Source: Paraburkholderia mimosarum LMG 23256 = NBRC 106338 (GTDB lineage: Bacteria > Pseudomonadota > Gammaproteobacteria > Burkholderiales > Burkholderiaceae). From it: a stretch of DNA of 64,000 nucleotides. How positions within the stretch are numbered: the stretch's first letter is position 1; every line of letters begins with the position of its first letter. A model generated the notes under the pieces. That model searched no databases, was not told where the DNA came from, and worked only from the letters and a program-made list of their open reading frames with translations. The stretch spans positions 142,212 through 206,211 of the forward strand of contig NZ_BBJJ01000009.1 of NCBI RefSeq assembly GCF_000739815.1. Direction: 5' to 3'. The translations under genes and the position numbers were made by a program. Shown here one piece after another: positions 1-9,810 of the stretch.

Positions 1-787
1 AGCGCTCGCGCAGATACGTGTTCACGCGGTCCACGGCGTTCATTTCCGCGACGTGCGAGCCCGGCAAGGCGCGTCCTTCGAGCGCGCTGTCGTGGGCCAT
101 GATGATGACGCCGTTGCTGTCCGCGACGAAGGTGCCCGGATGGGTGACCCAGTGGCGCAGCCGCGCGATGCTGACCTTCGCGACCACGGCGCCGACCAGC
201 AGGCCGTCGTCGTACACGGGCGCCGCGACGAAGATGCCGGGCTCCCCGCTCGCTGCGCCCACGCCATAGGCTTCGGAGAACGCGCCAAGCAGCGTGTCGT
301 TCAGCCAGGCGCGCGGGCGCATGTCCGCGCCCAGGTAGGAGATTCTTTCGAGGGCGTTGCTGGACGCGATGCAGATGCCGTGGGCGTTGACGAGCCAGAT
401 TGCATCGAGCCCGGAGAAGCCCTGAGCGTCGTGGAGGAAGCGGTCCACGGAGGCGAGGCCCGGCACCGCTTGCAGTTCCTTGCGCCGTGCCAGTTCCGTC
501 GAATCGCGCGAAGCGGCATAATTCGCGGCCTCGGTGAGCGCCTGCTGGACGACGCGGGTTTCGGCCATCGTCGCCGGAATGGCGCGCGACATGGCGAGAT
601 CGCTGGCGATCACTTCGGCCATGTTGTCCACGACCGAGCGCGTGATTTGCCGTTGGGCCGTGAGCGCCGCCACGAACTCCTGGCGCACGAGGCGGTCGGC
701 GAGCCAGCCCGCCGCCGCCCAGCAGACGAGCGTGACCACCGCGACCCCGAGAGGTCCGGCTGCCTGGCGCAAGAGTCTCCTGTTCAT
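1..787 (-). CDS. membrane-anchored sensor protein, N-terminal part (Cache-like domain), cut by the left edge
   Basis: The ATG at 787 opens a frame that runs without a stop to the window edge, so about 262 residues of the N-terminus are visible. A hydrophobic segment lies at about residues 12-31 (GPLGVAVVTLVCWAAAGWLA). A long extracytoplasmic region follows, with Cache-like features such as ...GLDAIWLVNAHGICIASSN and later GIFVAAPVYDDGLLVGAVV and VADSNGVIIMAHD. This arrangement (TM, periplasmic dCache, then an output domain) is typical of DctB-like histidine kinases, diguanylate cyclases and chemoreceptors. The output domain is outside the window, so the class cannot be decided. The gene is divergent from the ABC transporter genes that start at 1510. 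Confidence 0.75.
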   Translation of the reverse strand, partial: MNRRLLRQAAGPLGVAVVTLVCWAAAGWLADRLVRQEFVAALTAQRQITRSVVDNMAEVIASDLAMSRAIPATMAETRVVQQALTEAANYAASRDSTELARRKELQAVPGLASVDRFLHDAQGFSGLDAIWLVNAHGICIASSNALERISYLGADMRPRAWLNDTLLGAFSEAYGVGAASGEPGIFVAAPVYDDGLLVGAVVAKVSIARLRHWVTHPGTFVADSNGVIIMAHDSALEGRALPGSHVAEMNAVDRVNTYLRER

Positions 788-1509
788 TGGCTTCTGGTTC
801 GTGAGTGGGCATTGAGGCGTAGGCGGCCGGCGGTCCGCGCATCGGGACGCCGCTTGCGGCGCGAGACGATTTTACCCCTCGAAACGGGCTGGCGACCTCG
901 CGCTCCAAGCGGCCAGGCGGCGTGGCGAGGCGGCGCGCGAAGGCGCAAAGGCGCGCGCAGGCCGCCGTCATGCGCGCCGCATGCCGTGAACGCGGCCATA
1001 CACGGGCATCTGCGCTGAGGAGCGGGCACGGGCGTGGTCAGGGCGAGCTTCGCGCCGATGCACGGCGTGTGGCGCGCAAGCGACGCCCTCTGGCGCCGGC
1101 GGCCTCGATGAGGCAGGAGCCACCTGTCATCAAGGCGTCATCGTTGCGTCATCACGATGTCGTGCAGCGGCCGCGCGAGCGGTTCCGCAAGGCGCAGGGA
1201 AGACCTGCGAAAGCGTTTCGAAAGTCCATGTCGCCAGGCTTTAGTGCGACGCGGGGCGCGGTTGTGAGTGTCATGAAGGTTGTAGTAGTGTCGTGCCGTT
1301 TCAATCGGGGCAAGCCCGGTCGCCGTGCGGCAGTCGGCGCGGGGCCCGCTTGCGCGGCGTCGTCGCCGTGTCATCAACGCCAACGAGATTCTGTGTTCAT
1401 GCGTCTTGCCTTTTTCGATCCGCGATCCGCGCGGCGCGCGCAACGCCTGTCTGGATGCACCGGCGCCCTGGCGTCCGCTTTTCTGAATCCCGGCGCGGAG
1501 GGCGTCTAA
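788..1509. other. intergenic region without a convincing gene
   Basis: This 722-bp gap separates the divergent sensor and ABC permease. Open frames across it are Arg/Ala/Pro-rich and look like GC-driven shadows. I see no binding-protein gene, RNA gene or clear repeat. A GGAGGG ribosome-binding site lies at about 1497-1502, just before the permease start. Promoters for both flanking genes must lie here, but I cannot point to one with confidence. Confidence 0.5.
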
Positions 1510-3273
1510 ATGGAGTTCGGCTTCAACCTGAACCGCACGGCCAACGCCTCGGCGTGGCGCGTGCTGCCCAACCGCTGGGACTTCGTGGCGTTCCCGCTCA
1601 TCATCGGCCTGATCGCGATGGCGGCCGTGGGCTTTCACGAGACGCTGGCGCCCATTTCGACGCTCAAGACCGAGGCCATCTCGCTCGACCCGGCGAGGCT
1701 GCCCGAGTATGCGCTGCGGACCACGCTGCGCATGCTCGCGGCGATGGTCGCCTCGCTCGTGTTCACGCTCGCGTACGGCACGCTCGCCGCGAAGAGCCGC
1801 CGGGCGGGCATGGTGCTCGTGCCGATTCTCGACATCCTGCAGTCGGTGCCGGTGCTCGGCTACATCTCGTTCACGGTCACGTTTTTCCTCGCGCTCTTTC
1901 CCTCGCGCGTGCTCGGCGCCGAGCTTGCCGCGATCTTCGCAATCTGGACGAGCCAGGCCTGGAACATGACGTTTAGCTTCTACCAGTCGCTGCGCACGGT
2001 GCCGCGCGACCTCGATGAAGTTTCGCGCGGCTTCCACCTGACGGGCTGGCAGCGTTTCTGGAAGCTCGAAGTGCCGTTCTCGATGCCGGGCCTCATCTGG
2101 AACATGATGATGTCGATGTCGGGCGGCTGGTTCTTCGTGGTGGCCTCCGAAGCGATCACGGTGGGCAACAACACGATTACGCTGCCCGGTGTTGGCGCTT
2201 ATCTGGCACAGGCGATTTCGGACAAGAACCTGCACGCCGTGGGCTGGGTGATTCTCGCGATGACCGTGGTGATCCTCGCCTACGATCAATTGCTGTTCCG
2301 TCCGCTCGTGGCCTGGGCCGACAAGTTCCGCATGGAGACCACGAGCTCCGGCAACGCGCCGGAATCGTGGCTGCTCGACCTGGTGCGCCGCACCCATTTG
2401 ATCAACCAGTTCCTGGTGCCGGTGGGCTGGCTGTTCGCCAAGGCCGCGCGCATTCCGCTGAAGCTGCCGGCGTTTCCGAACGTCTCGCGCATGGCGCCGC
2501 TTGCCGGCGGCCGCAGCGGTTTGCGCGCGCGCATCGGTGACGCCGTGTGGGCCGTGCTCGTGATCGCGCTGACCGTGTTCGTGGTGTGGCGAGTGGTGGC
2601 CTACGTGCGCACCGGCGTCACGCTCGACGAAGTCTGGCACGTGCTCGCGCTCGGCCTCATCACCCTGTTGCGCGTGGCGCTGTTGATCGCGGTCGCCTCG
2701 GTGATCTGGGTGCCGCTCGGCGTGCTGATCGGCCTGCGCCCGGCGCTGGCCGAGAAGATCCAGCCGCTCGCGCAATTTCTGGCCGCGTTTCCCGCCAACC
2801 TGCTGTTTCCGGTGTTCGTGATCGTGATCGTGCGCTTTCATCTGAACCCGGACATCTGGCTCTCGCCGCTGATCGTGCTCGGCACGCAGTGGTATATCCT
2901 GTTCAACGTGATCGCAGGGGCCACCGCCTATCCGAACGACTACAAGGAAGCGGCGAAGAATTTCCGCATCCGCGGATGGCAATGGTGGAAGCAGGCGATG
3001 CTGCCGGGCATTTTCCCGTACTACATCACGGGCGCCATCACGGCCTCGGGCGGCGCGTGGAATGCGAGCATCGTCTCCGAGTTCGTGCAGTGGGGTGACA
3101 CCAGGGTCGTCGCGCATGGCCTCGGCGCGTACATCGCACAGACGACCGCAGCCGGCGACTATCCGAAGATCATTCTCGGCATTGCCGTGATGTCGCTGTT
3201 CGTCACACTGTTCAATCGCCTGATCTGGCGCCCGATGTACACGTACGCCGAGTCCCGTTTGCGGCTCGACTGA
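1510..3273 (+). CDS. ABC transporter permease, fused double-permease type (NitT/TauT-like)
   Basis: The 587-residue inner-membrane protein carries two BPD_transp_1 permease domains in one chain, at about residues 50-265 and 370-575. Each has its own EAA-type loop that contacts the ATPase: DLDEVSRGFHLTGWQRFW in the first and DYKEAAKNFRIRGWQWWK in the second. The arrangement supplies a whole transmembrane channel from one gene, as in some nitrate/sulfonate/taurine-type importers. A GGAGGG site precedes the ATG at 1510. The ATPase gene follows 29 bp downstream, so the two form an operon. No periplasmic binding-protein gene is adjacent, so the substrate cannot be named. Confidence 0.9.
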   Translation: MEFGFNLNRTANASAWRVLPNRWDFVAFPLIIGLIAMAAVGFHETLAPISTLKTEAISLDPARLPEYALRTTLRMLAAMVASLVFTLAYGTLAAKSRRAGMVLVPILDILQSVPVLGYISFTVTFFLALFPSRVLGAELAAIFAIWTSQAWNMTFSFYQSLRTVPRDLDEVSRGFHLTGWQRFWKLEVPFSMPGLIWNMMMSMSGGWFFVVASEAITVGNNTITLPGVGAYLAQAISDKNLHAVGWVILAMTVVILAYDQLLFRPLVAWADKFRMETTSSGNAPESWLLDLVRRTHLINQFLVPVGWLFAKAARIPLKLPAFPNVSRMAPLAGGRSGLRARIGDAVWAVLVIALTVFVVWRVVAYVRTGVTLDEVWHVLALGLITLLRVALLIAVASVIWVPLGVLIGLRPALAEKIQPLAQFLAAFPANLLFPVFVIVIVRFHLNPDIWLSPLIVLGTQWYILFNVIAGATAYPNDYKEAAKNFRIRGWQWWKQAMLPGIFPYYITGAITASGGAWNASIVSEFVQWGDTRVVAHGLGAYIAQTTAAGDYPKIILGIAVMSLFVTLFNRLIWRPMYTYAESRLRLD

Positions 3274-3302
3274 CCGAACAACGAAAGATCGAAGGTAACG
3301 CG

Positions 3303-4652
3303 ATGCAAAACCCAAAGACGCTGAGCGCCGCCCACGGCGATGTGCTGACGGCTCCAAACCCGCCGCGCCTCGGCGAGGAAATCCTCAACGTGAAGGACGT
3401 GTGCCGGGGCTTCAACAAGACCCAGGGCGAACTGCTCGTGCTCGACGACGCCAACCTCTCGCTGCGCGAGGGCGAAATCGTCGGGCTGCTGGGCCGTTCC
3501 GGCTCGGGTAAGTCCACGCTGCTGCGCATCATCGCAGGCCTGATCTCGCCGACCTCCGGCGACGTCACCTGGCGCGGCAAGCCGCTCGAAGGACCGGCCG
3601 AGGGCGTGGCGATGGTGTTCCAGACGTTCGCGCTGTTCCCGTGGCTCACCGTGCTGCAGAACGTGGAAGCGGGTCTCGAAGCGCAGGGCGTGGGCGCGCG
3701 CGAGCGGCGCGAACGCGCGCTGGCGGCCATCGACCTGATCGGTCTGGACGGCTTCGAAAACGCCTACCCGCGCGAGCTTTCGGGCGGCATGCGTCAGCGC
3801 GTGGGCTTTGCGCGCGCGCTCGTGGTCGACCCGATGCTGATGCTCATGGACGAGCCGTTCTCGGCGCTGGACGTGCTGACCGCCGAAACGCTGCGTACCG
3901 ATTTGCTGGACCTCTGGACGCAAGGCCGTCTGCCGATCAAGTCGGTGCTGATCGTCACGCACAACATCGAGGAAGCGGTGTTCATGTGCGACCGCATTCT
4001 CGTCTTGTCGTCGAATCCGGGGCGCGTGGTCGCCGAGATCAAGGTGCCGTTCAAGCATCCGCGCAACCGTCTCGACCCGGTGTTCCGCAAGCTCGTGGAC
4101 GACATCTACGCGAAGATGACCGCGCGCCAGACCGGTGAGACCCAGAAGAAGGGGCTCGAGCTCGGCAGCTGGCTGCCGCGCGTGTCGACCAACCTGATGG
4201 CCGGTCTGATCGAGACGCTGGCGGCCGCGCCGTATCACGGCCGCGCCGACATGCCGGAAATCGCGCGCTCGCTGCATCTGGAGGTGGACGACCTGTTCCC
4301 GATCGCCGAAGTGCTGCAGAACCTCGGTTTTGCCGACGTGCGCGAAGGCGACGTGCTGCTCACGCCGCCCGCTCGCGTGTTCGCGGAATTCGGCACGCAG
4401 GAGCGCAAGATGATGTTCGCCGAGCATCTGCTGCGCCACGTGCCGCTTGCGGCGCGGATCAAGAAGGTGCTCAACGAGCGTCCGGGCCACCGCGCGCCGC
4501 GCGTGCGCTTCGAGCAGGAGCTGGAGGACTTTCTCTCCGACGGCGCCGCCGAAGAAACGCTCGACACCGTGATCGACTGGGGCCGTTATGGCGAGATCTT
4601 CTCCTACAACGACCAGTCTGAAATCTTCAGTCTCGAAGACGTGGAGTCCTGA
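3303..4652 (+). CDS. ABC transporter ATP-binding protein with C-terminal AAA-associated domain
   Basis: This 449-residue ATPase is the partner of the fused permease upstream. Walker A is GRSGSGKST (residues 64-72), the signature is LSGGMRQR (about 159-166) and Walker B is LMLMDEP (about 179-185), followed by the H-loop THN. The first 270 residues resemble NitT/TauT-family (SsuB/TauB-like) ATPases. The remaining 180 residues form an extra domain of the type annotated as AAA-associated, beginning near GSWLPRVSTNLMAGLIETL; it may be regulatory. The start follows an AGGTAACG ribosome-binding region. A strong hairpin terminator ends the operon at 4685-4712. Substrate unknown. Confidence 0.9.
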   Translation: MQNPKTLSAAHGDVLTAPNPPRLGEEILNVKDVCRGFNKTQGELLVLDDANLSLREGEIVGLLGRSGSGKSTLLRIIAGLISPTSGDVTWRGKPLEGPAEGVAMVFQTFALFPWLTVLQNVEAGLEAQGVGARERRERALAAIDLIGLDGFENAYPRELSGGMRQRVGFARALVVDPMLMLMDEPFSALDVLTAETLRTDLLDLWTQGRLPIKSVLIVTHNIEEAVFMCDRILVLSSNPGRVVAEIKVPFKHPRNRLDPVFRKLVDDIYAKMTARQTGETQKKGLELGSWLPRVSTNLMAGLIETLAAAPYHGRADMPEIARSLHLEVDDLFPIAEVLQNLGFADVREGDVLLTPPARVFAEFGTQERKMMFAEHLLRHVPLAARIKKVLNERPGHRAPRVRFEQELEDFLSDGAAEETLDTVIDWGRYGEIFSYNDQSEIFSLEDVES

Positions 4653-4684
4653 ACATTGCGCATCTTGCCGCGCGAGCAACATTG

Positions 4685-4712
4685 AAAAACGGTCGCCGAG
4701 GCGACCGTTTTT
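4685..4712. terminator. bidirectional rho-independent terminator
   Basis: A 12-bp perfect stem (AAAAACGGTCGC / GCGACCGTTTTT) with a 4-nt CGAG loop has A/T tracts on both sides. It lies between the convergent ATPase gene and the lipoprotein-like gene ending at 4729, and can serve both strands. Confidence 0.9.
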
Positions 4713-4728
4713 CGTTTGCTTGTCTGCG

Positions 4729-5295
4729 CTACTGCAGCGTGCCCCAGCGCTCCACCGCGGGCTCGGCCGTGGCCCATTTCCAGCCCGACTGGTCCTGGCA
4801 CGCCGTGGCGGTGTACCACTGCTCGGGCGCGTTGCCCGAATCGCCGTCCTGCACCGAGAACGCGAACTCCTTGCAGAGCGTGAGCGCGTTCGCGAACGCG
4901 CGCGTCACGCGCACCTGACCGTGACCGTTCTCCACGGGCAACTGATGTTTGACGCGCCAGATATCCATGCCTCCCACAGGCAGGCGGCCGACCGTCTCGG
5001 CGATCCGTTCCTGCTGATCTGCGTGCATTCCCTTCATGTAGCGGCCGACGGCTGCGTCGGTGGCGGCCTGCACCGCAATGCCCACGCCGATGCCCACGGC
5101 GGGATTCGCCGTGACGATGCCGGTGGCCGCCGCTGCCGCTGCGCCGCTCGCGGCGCCGATCGACGAACAGCCGCTCGCGCCGAGCGCGACACCCGCGCAA
5201 AGCGCGGCGAGGACGATGAGCTTGGCAGGGCGCGGCGGCGACGGATTCCTCGCTGCGCGCCGTGCACGCTTCGCGCACGCGTCGATGCGGGTCAT
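4729..5295 (-). CDS. putative lipoprotein, second of a tandem paralogous pair
   Basis: The 188-residue product starts MTRIDACAK. A basic N-terminus is followed by a hydrophobic stretch and a plausible lipobox (LGASGC, cysteine near residue 43), then a Gly/Ala-rich region reminiscent of glycine-zipper proteins (GAASGAAAAAATGIVTANPAVG). The C-terminal half is more polar and ends WKWATAEPAVERWGTLQ, almost the same as the ending of the upstream gene. The ATG at 5295 overlaps the upstream stop by 4 nt (ATGA), which fixes the start and implies translational coupling. I do not recognise a characterised function. Envelope localisation is inferred from the signal. Confidence 0.75.
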   Translation of the reverse strand: MTRIDACAKRARRAARNPSPPRPAKLIVLAALCAGVALGASGCSSIGAASGAAAAAATGIVTANPAVGIGVGIAVQAATDAAVGRYMKGMHADQQERIAETVGRLPVGGMDIWRVKHQLPVENGHGQVRVTRAFANALTLCKEFAFSVQDGDSGNAPEQWYTATACQDQSGWKWATAEPAVERWGTLQ

Positions 5296-5924
5296 TGCAG
5301 CGCGCCCCAGCGGTCGGTGGCGGGTTCGGCGGACGCCCATTTCCACTTGTCGCCATCGCGGCACACGGAGGCGACGAAGAAGGCGCTCGAAGCGGGCCTG
5401 TCTTTCGTGGCCTCGTGATCGACGGAGAACACGATCTCCTTGCAGTCGAGCGCGCCGCTGCTGATCGTGCGGCTCACCGTGACGCGGCCGTGCTCGTCGT
5501 CCTCGATCGGGAACGAGTGCGTAATCGACCATGGCGCGACCGCGCCGACTTCGAGCGGGCCTGCCGCCCTCGCAATGCTGTTCTGGGTGTTGCGATGGAC
5601 GACGCGCTCGGAGTACTGGACGCCGGCCCGCGCGGCGGCGACGGCGCCAAGGCCGATGCCGGTCGCCACGGCGGCGTTGTTCGTCACCTTCGATGCAACC
5701 GCCGCGCCGGCGATGCCGGCACCCGTTTGCGCGGTTTCGGAGTAGAGAGACGTGCATGCCGAGCACGCGAGACTCGCCGCGGCGGCAAGCAGCGTGAGCG
5801 ACAGGGTCCGTCGCCGGCGCGGGGGAGCCGCGGAGCTTTGCTGCGGCCGCGCACCGGCAACCACTTCGTCGACCGCTCCCATCACCGATGGCGCGATCCG
5901 CGCCCGAGCACTCCGTTCTTGCAT
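5292..5924 (-). CDS. putative lipoprotein, first of a tandem paralogous pair
   Basis: From the ATG at 5924 (preceded by AGGGAA) the product has 210 residues: a 45-residue Arg/Ala-rich N-terminus, a hydrophobic stretch (LSLTLLAAAASLACSAC) that probably acts as an export/lipoprotein signal, a glycine-zipper-like segment (GAGIAGAAVASKVTNNAAVA), then a polar domain ending WKWASAEPATDRWGALQ. The open frame extends 51 codons further upstream, but that part lacks a good ribosome-binding site. It is homologous to the gene it overlaps (4729-5295). The upstream region shares no obvious signal with the sigma-54 genes next door. Function unknown. Confidence 0.72.
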   Translation of the reverse strand: MQERSARARIAPSVMGAVDEVVAGARPQQSSAAPPRRRRTLSLTLLAAAASLACSACTSLYSETAQTGAGIAGAAVASKVTNNAAVATGIGLGAVAAARAGVQYSERVVHRNTQNSIARAAGPLEVGAVAPWSITHSFPIEDDEHGRVTVSRTISSGALDCKEIVFSVDHEATKDRPASSAFFVASVCRDGDKWKWASAEPATDRWGALQ

Positions 5925-6174
5925 GATGATTCCCTGCCGCTCGCCGGTCGACACCGTTCGAGCGGACGTCCAGCACCTTTTATGCCTGTTTGAGTGCTGC
6001 GGATTGTGCAGCATAGGATTGCTAACGGGGATAGGGGAAGTGCAAGGAATTGCAAAAGTGCGTGCGCGGTAGCCCAATCTTTGATTGGCGCCACCGCGTA
6101 GTGCTTTTGTTGCCGACGAACGCCGACGAACCGATCGCGCCGCGCAAGCCGCCGGCGCACAGGCATGGGAGGGG

Positions 6175-7263
<1,089 letters not shown>

Positions 7264-7468
7264 AGGGGTTGTCGTCCTGCAAAGGTAGTGCGGGCGTTCG
7301 CCTGCGCGCGCTGACGCGGCCGCGCATCGCTGCGCGAATTGGCGAACGACCCTGGGATCCGGGGCTGGCCGTCCAGGACAGATGCGAAGCTTGCCGATCC
7401 GACGGCCTCGGGATGGCATCTCGTAAGCATTTAACCACTGCCGTGCAGGACTGGGCAATGGACATGCA

Positions 7469-7497
7469 CACGGCGCGCCGGCCGAAGGCGCGCCGTG
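7469..7497. promoter_or_regulatory. perfect inverted repeat, candidate upstream activator site
   Basis: CACGGCGCGCC and GGCGCGCCGTG form 11-bp perfect arms around a 7-nt centre (GGCCGAA). No T-run follows on either strand, which argues against a terminator. It lies about 135-160 bp upstream of the start predicted from the -24/-12 element at 7605, the usual distance for a sigma-54 enhancer site. It is also in the upstream region of the divergent activator gene. Confidence 0.5.
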
Positions 7498-7604
7498 CAG
7501 TGGCTTTCCCAGCGGCTCAACGTCGTTTTCAACGGGTCCTGGCGCCGATTTATCCGCTGTTTTGTCCGAGCCGGCAGAGGGGGTGGCACGAGCGCGAGCG
7601 TGCG

Positions 7605-7619
7605 TGGCACGCATCCTGC
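7605..7619 (+). promoter_or_regulatory. candidate sigma-54 (-24/-12) promoter
   Basis: TGGCACG-CATC-CTGC matches TGGCACG-N4-TTGC at every specified base but one. The GG and GC pairs are exactly 12 bp apart (7606-7607 and 7618-7619). It is oriented toward the small gene at 7748, with a predicted start near 7631 and a leader of about 115 nt. It sits between two sigma-54 activator genes. Confidence 0.65.
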
Positions 7620-7747
7620 TGCGGAACTCGCAGAGGTTCGCGCCGTCTTCGTTGACAGGGCGGCGCATCGGCTACGCTTCGGGCGATGGGATTCTGTTCA
7701 ATACGCGTCTTCCGTCTTTGACGAGGCGTACCTGGGGAGAGAGCGAA

Positions 7748-8077
7748 ATGTCGAAGAACCGCAGCGGGTTCGTAGGAACCTTGATGACCGTGGGCGCGCT
7801 GGGTGCCATGGCGGGCATGCTGGCCTGGCGCTTCTCGCAACGCCACCGCACGCAACGGCAATCGTTTTATCGCGACTTGAGCCGCTGGGAAGGCGAGGGG
7901 GGCTCGCTCGCCGATACGACGGATAGCGACCTGGATCCCGAAACGACCATGGCCACCGGCGCGGCAGGCGCGCAGAAAAGCGGCATGAAGGGAGGGCTGG
8001 CAGGCGGCGCAAGCAGCGATGCGAGCAGCAGTGGCAACGGTGCGGCCGGTTTGCCGTGGCCGTTTCCGCATAGTTAG
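7748..8077 (+). CDS. small single-pass membrane protein of unknown function
   Basis: The 109-residue product (MSKNRSGFVGTLMTVG...) has one hydrophobic segment at about residues 8-28 (FVGTLMTVGALGAMAGMLAW), followed by a basic stretch (RFSQRHRTQRQ), an acidic stretch (DTTDSDLDPET) and a low-complexity Gly/Ser/Ala tail ending GLPWPFPHS. GGGGAGAGAGCGAA upstream supplies the ribosome-binding site and selects the ATG at 7748 over longer in-frame starts. The gene lies between two sigma-54 activators and downstream of the candidate -24/-12 promoter at 7605. I do not recognise the family. Confidence 0.7.
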   Translation: MSKNRSGFVGTLMTVGALGAMAGMLAWRFSQRHRTQRQSFYRDLSRWEGEGGSLADTTDSDLDPETTMATGAAGAQKSGMKGGLAGGASSDASSSGNGAAGLPWPFPHS

Positions 8078-8129
8078 GGGGCCAGGACCGCGGCGCGAGA
8101 GCGGTGTCCGCGCCCCTTTCGAATATGTC

Positions 8130-8135
8130 TATAAT
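8130..8135 (+). promoter_or_regulatory. possible sigma-70 -10 element upstream of the receiver-type activator
   Basis: A perfect TATAAT lies in the otherwise GC-rich 306-bp gap between 8077 and 8384. No good -35 is visible at 16-18 bp. The predicted leader is about 245 nt, so another promoter may lie closer to the gene. Confidence 0.35.
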
Positions 8136-8383
8136 GGTCAGGTCAACAACAATCGAGGTTCGGGCTGCCAGCGGCTAGCGGTATTGTTGCTCCCATGTAG
8201 CAAAACCGCGCGTACTTACGTTCTTGCCGGCTTGGGCGTGCGTCCGACCGTTTCGTATTCCATTGCAGCGCACTTTTCTGCGCCGCGACTTCCGCGGCGC
8301 CGGGCAGCCCTGTCCGGCGCGCTTGCGAAGGGCGCGGCGCTCGCGCTCTGGAACCATTCACCTATCAAGGCTGACGAGACGCG

Positions 8384-9769
8384 ATGCCACATGTATTGAT
8401 TGTCGATGACGATGCACAAACCCGCGAGGCGCTGGCGGCCGTGGTGAGCGAAGATGGGCTCACCACCGCGCAGGCAGGCGACCTGCGCGAGGCGCGCATC
8501 CAGCTCGTGCGGCAGATGCCGGACGTGGTTTTCACCGACCTGAAGCTGCCCGACGGCAGCGGTACCGACCTCTTCGAGGATCTCGATCCGCGTTCGGGCG
8601 TGGAGCTCGTTGTCATCACCGGTCACGCGAGCGTCGAGACCGCGGTCGATGCGCTCAAGTCCGGCGCCATCGATTACCTCGTCAAACCGATCAACCTCCA
8701 GCGCGTGAAGGCGATTCTGAACCGCCTGCCGCGCGCGGGCGATCTCAAGGCGGAAATCGGCACCCTGCGCGGCGAGTTGCGCCGCATGGGGCGCTTCGGT
8801 CTGATGCTCGGCAATTCGTCGACCATGCAGGAGGTGTACGACCAGATCAGCCGTGTCGCGCCCACGCCAGCCTCGGTCATGCTGGTGGGCGAGTCGGGCA
8901 CCGGCAAGGAAGTGGCCGCGCAGACCATCCATCAGTTGAGCCTGCGCCGCAAGCACGAATTCCTCGCGGTGAACTGCGGGGCGATTTCGCCGAACCTGAT
9001 CGAGTCCGAGATGTTCGGCCACGAGCGTGGGTCGTTCACGGGCGCCGAGCGCCAGCACAAAGGCTATTTCGAGCGCGCGAACGGCGGCACGCTATTCCTC
9101 GACGAAATCACCGAAATGCCGATCGAACTGCAGGTGAAGCTGCTGCGTGTGCTCGAAACCGGCATGTTCATGCGCGTGGGGACGACGAAGGAAATCGAGA
9201 CCGACGTGCGCCTCATCGCGGCGACCAATCGCGACCCCGAGGAGGCCGTGGCGGAAGGCAAGCTGCGTCTCGATCTCTATCACCGTCTGAACGTGTTTCC
9301 GATCAGCCTGCCGCCGCTGCGAGAACGCGGCAAGGACGTGGAACTGCTCGCCCAGGCGTTCCTCGACGAACTGAACGAACGCCACGGCACGAAGAAGCAG
9401 TTTCCCGCGGCCGTGCGCGAGATGCTGGCGACCTATCCCTGGCCCGGCAACGTGCGCGAACTGAAGAACTACGTGCAGCGCGCGCACATCATGTCGGGCA
9501 ACGATGGCGACTACACGGCCACGGTGCCGCTGCAGATCTCGCTCTCGAAGCCGATTGCGGGCACCGCGGTCACGATTCCGTTCGGAACCTCGCTCGCCGA
9601 CGCCGATCGCCAACTCATTCTCGCGACGCTCGAACAGTGCGGCGGCGTGAAGACGCGCGCGGCAGAAATTCTCGGCATCAGTCTGAAAACGCTCTATAAC
9701 CGGCTTGTGGAATATGGCAACGAGAGCGCCGGCAAGGGCGATACGCCCGCGCGCGTAGCCGGCGCCTGA
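8384..9769 (+). CDS. NtrC-family sigma-54-dependent response regulator
   Basis: The 461-residue protein has three parts: a receiver domain (about 1-120), AAA+ domain (about 140-375) and Fis-type HTH (about 415-450). The receiver shows the acidic pocket VDDD near residue 8, the phospho-acceptor Asp in VVFTDLKLPDG (about 52), and the conserved Thr and Lys in VITGHAS and LVKP. The AAA+ domain has GESGTGKE, the contact loop GSFTGA, Walker [14 protein letters not shown] and WPGNVRELKNYVQR. The HTH reads RAAEILGISLKTLYNRL. No histidine kinase gene is adjacent, so it is an orphan regulator here. Its output domains are close to those of the activator at 6175-7263. Likely targets include nearby -24/-12 promoters, by inference. 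Confidence 0.93.
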   Translation: MPHVLIVDDDAQTREALAAVVSEDGLTTAQAGDLREARIQLVRQMPDVVFTDLKLPDGSGTDLFEDLDPRSGVELVVITGHASVETAVDALKSGAIDYLVKPINLQRVKAILNRLPRAGDLKAEIGTLRGELRRMGRFGLMLGNSSTMQEVYDQISRVAPTPASVMLVGESGTGKEVAAQTIHQLSLRRKHEFLAVNCGAISPNLIESEMFGHERGSFTGAERQHKGYFERANGGTLFLDEITEMPIELQVKLLRVLETGMFMRVGTTKEIETDVRLIAATNRDPEEAVAEGKLRLDLYHRLNVFPISLPPLRERGKDVELLAQAFLDELNERHGTKKQFPAAVREMLATYPWPGNVRELKNYVQRAHIMSGNDGDYTATVPLQISLSKPIAGTAVTIPFGTSLADADRQLILATLEQCGGVKTRAAEILGISLKTLYNRLVEYGNESAGKGDTPARVAGA

Positions 9770-9810
9770 GCGGCAAACGCGGGTGCGCCGGCGCGGCACA
9801 TCGGCGCTGG

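Noticed and set aside
922..1509. A 195-codon open frame upstream of the ABC permease
   Set aside because: It is Arg/Ala-rich, without a ribosome-binding site or family similarity, and fits GC-driven frame noise.
1138..3357. A 739-codon minus-strand frame opposite the ABC permease, and similar long antisense frames opposite many genes
   Set aside because: High GC removes stop codons from antisense frames. The products are His/Arg/Asp-rich with no domains and are mirror images of the real genes.
7278..7293. A minus-strand -24/-12-like element (CGCACT-ACCT-TTGCA) just upstream of the activator gene at 7263
   Set aside because: One G of the essential -24 GG is missing, and the implied start would be only about 4 nt before the ATG, so it is probably chance.
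7584..7600. A second TGGCACG at 7584 near the 7605 promoter
   Set aside because: No GC pair follows at the required 12-bp distance; the nearest is off by one.
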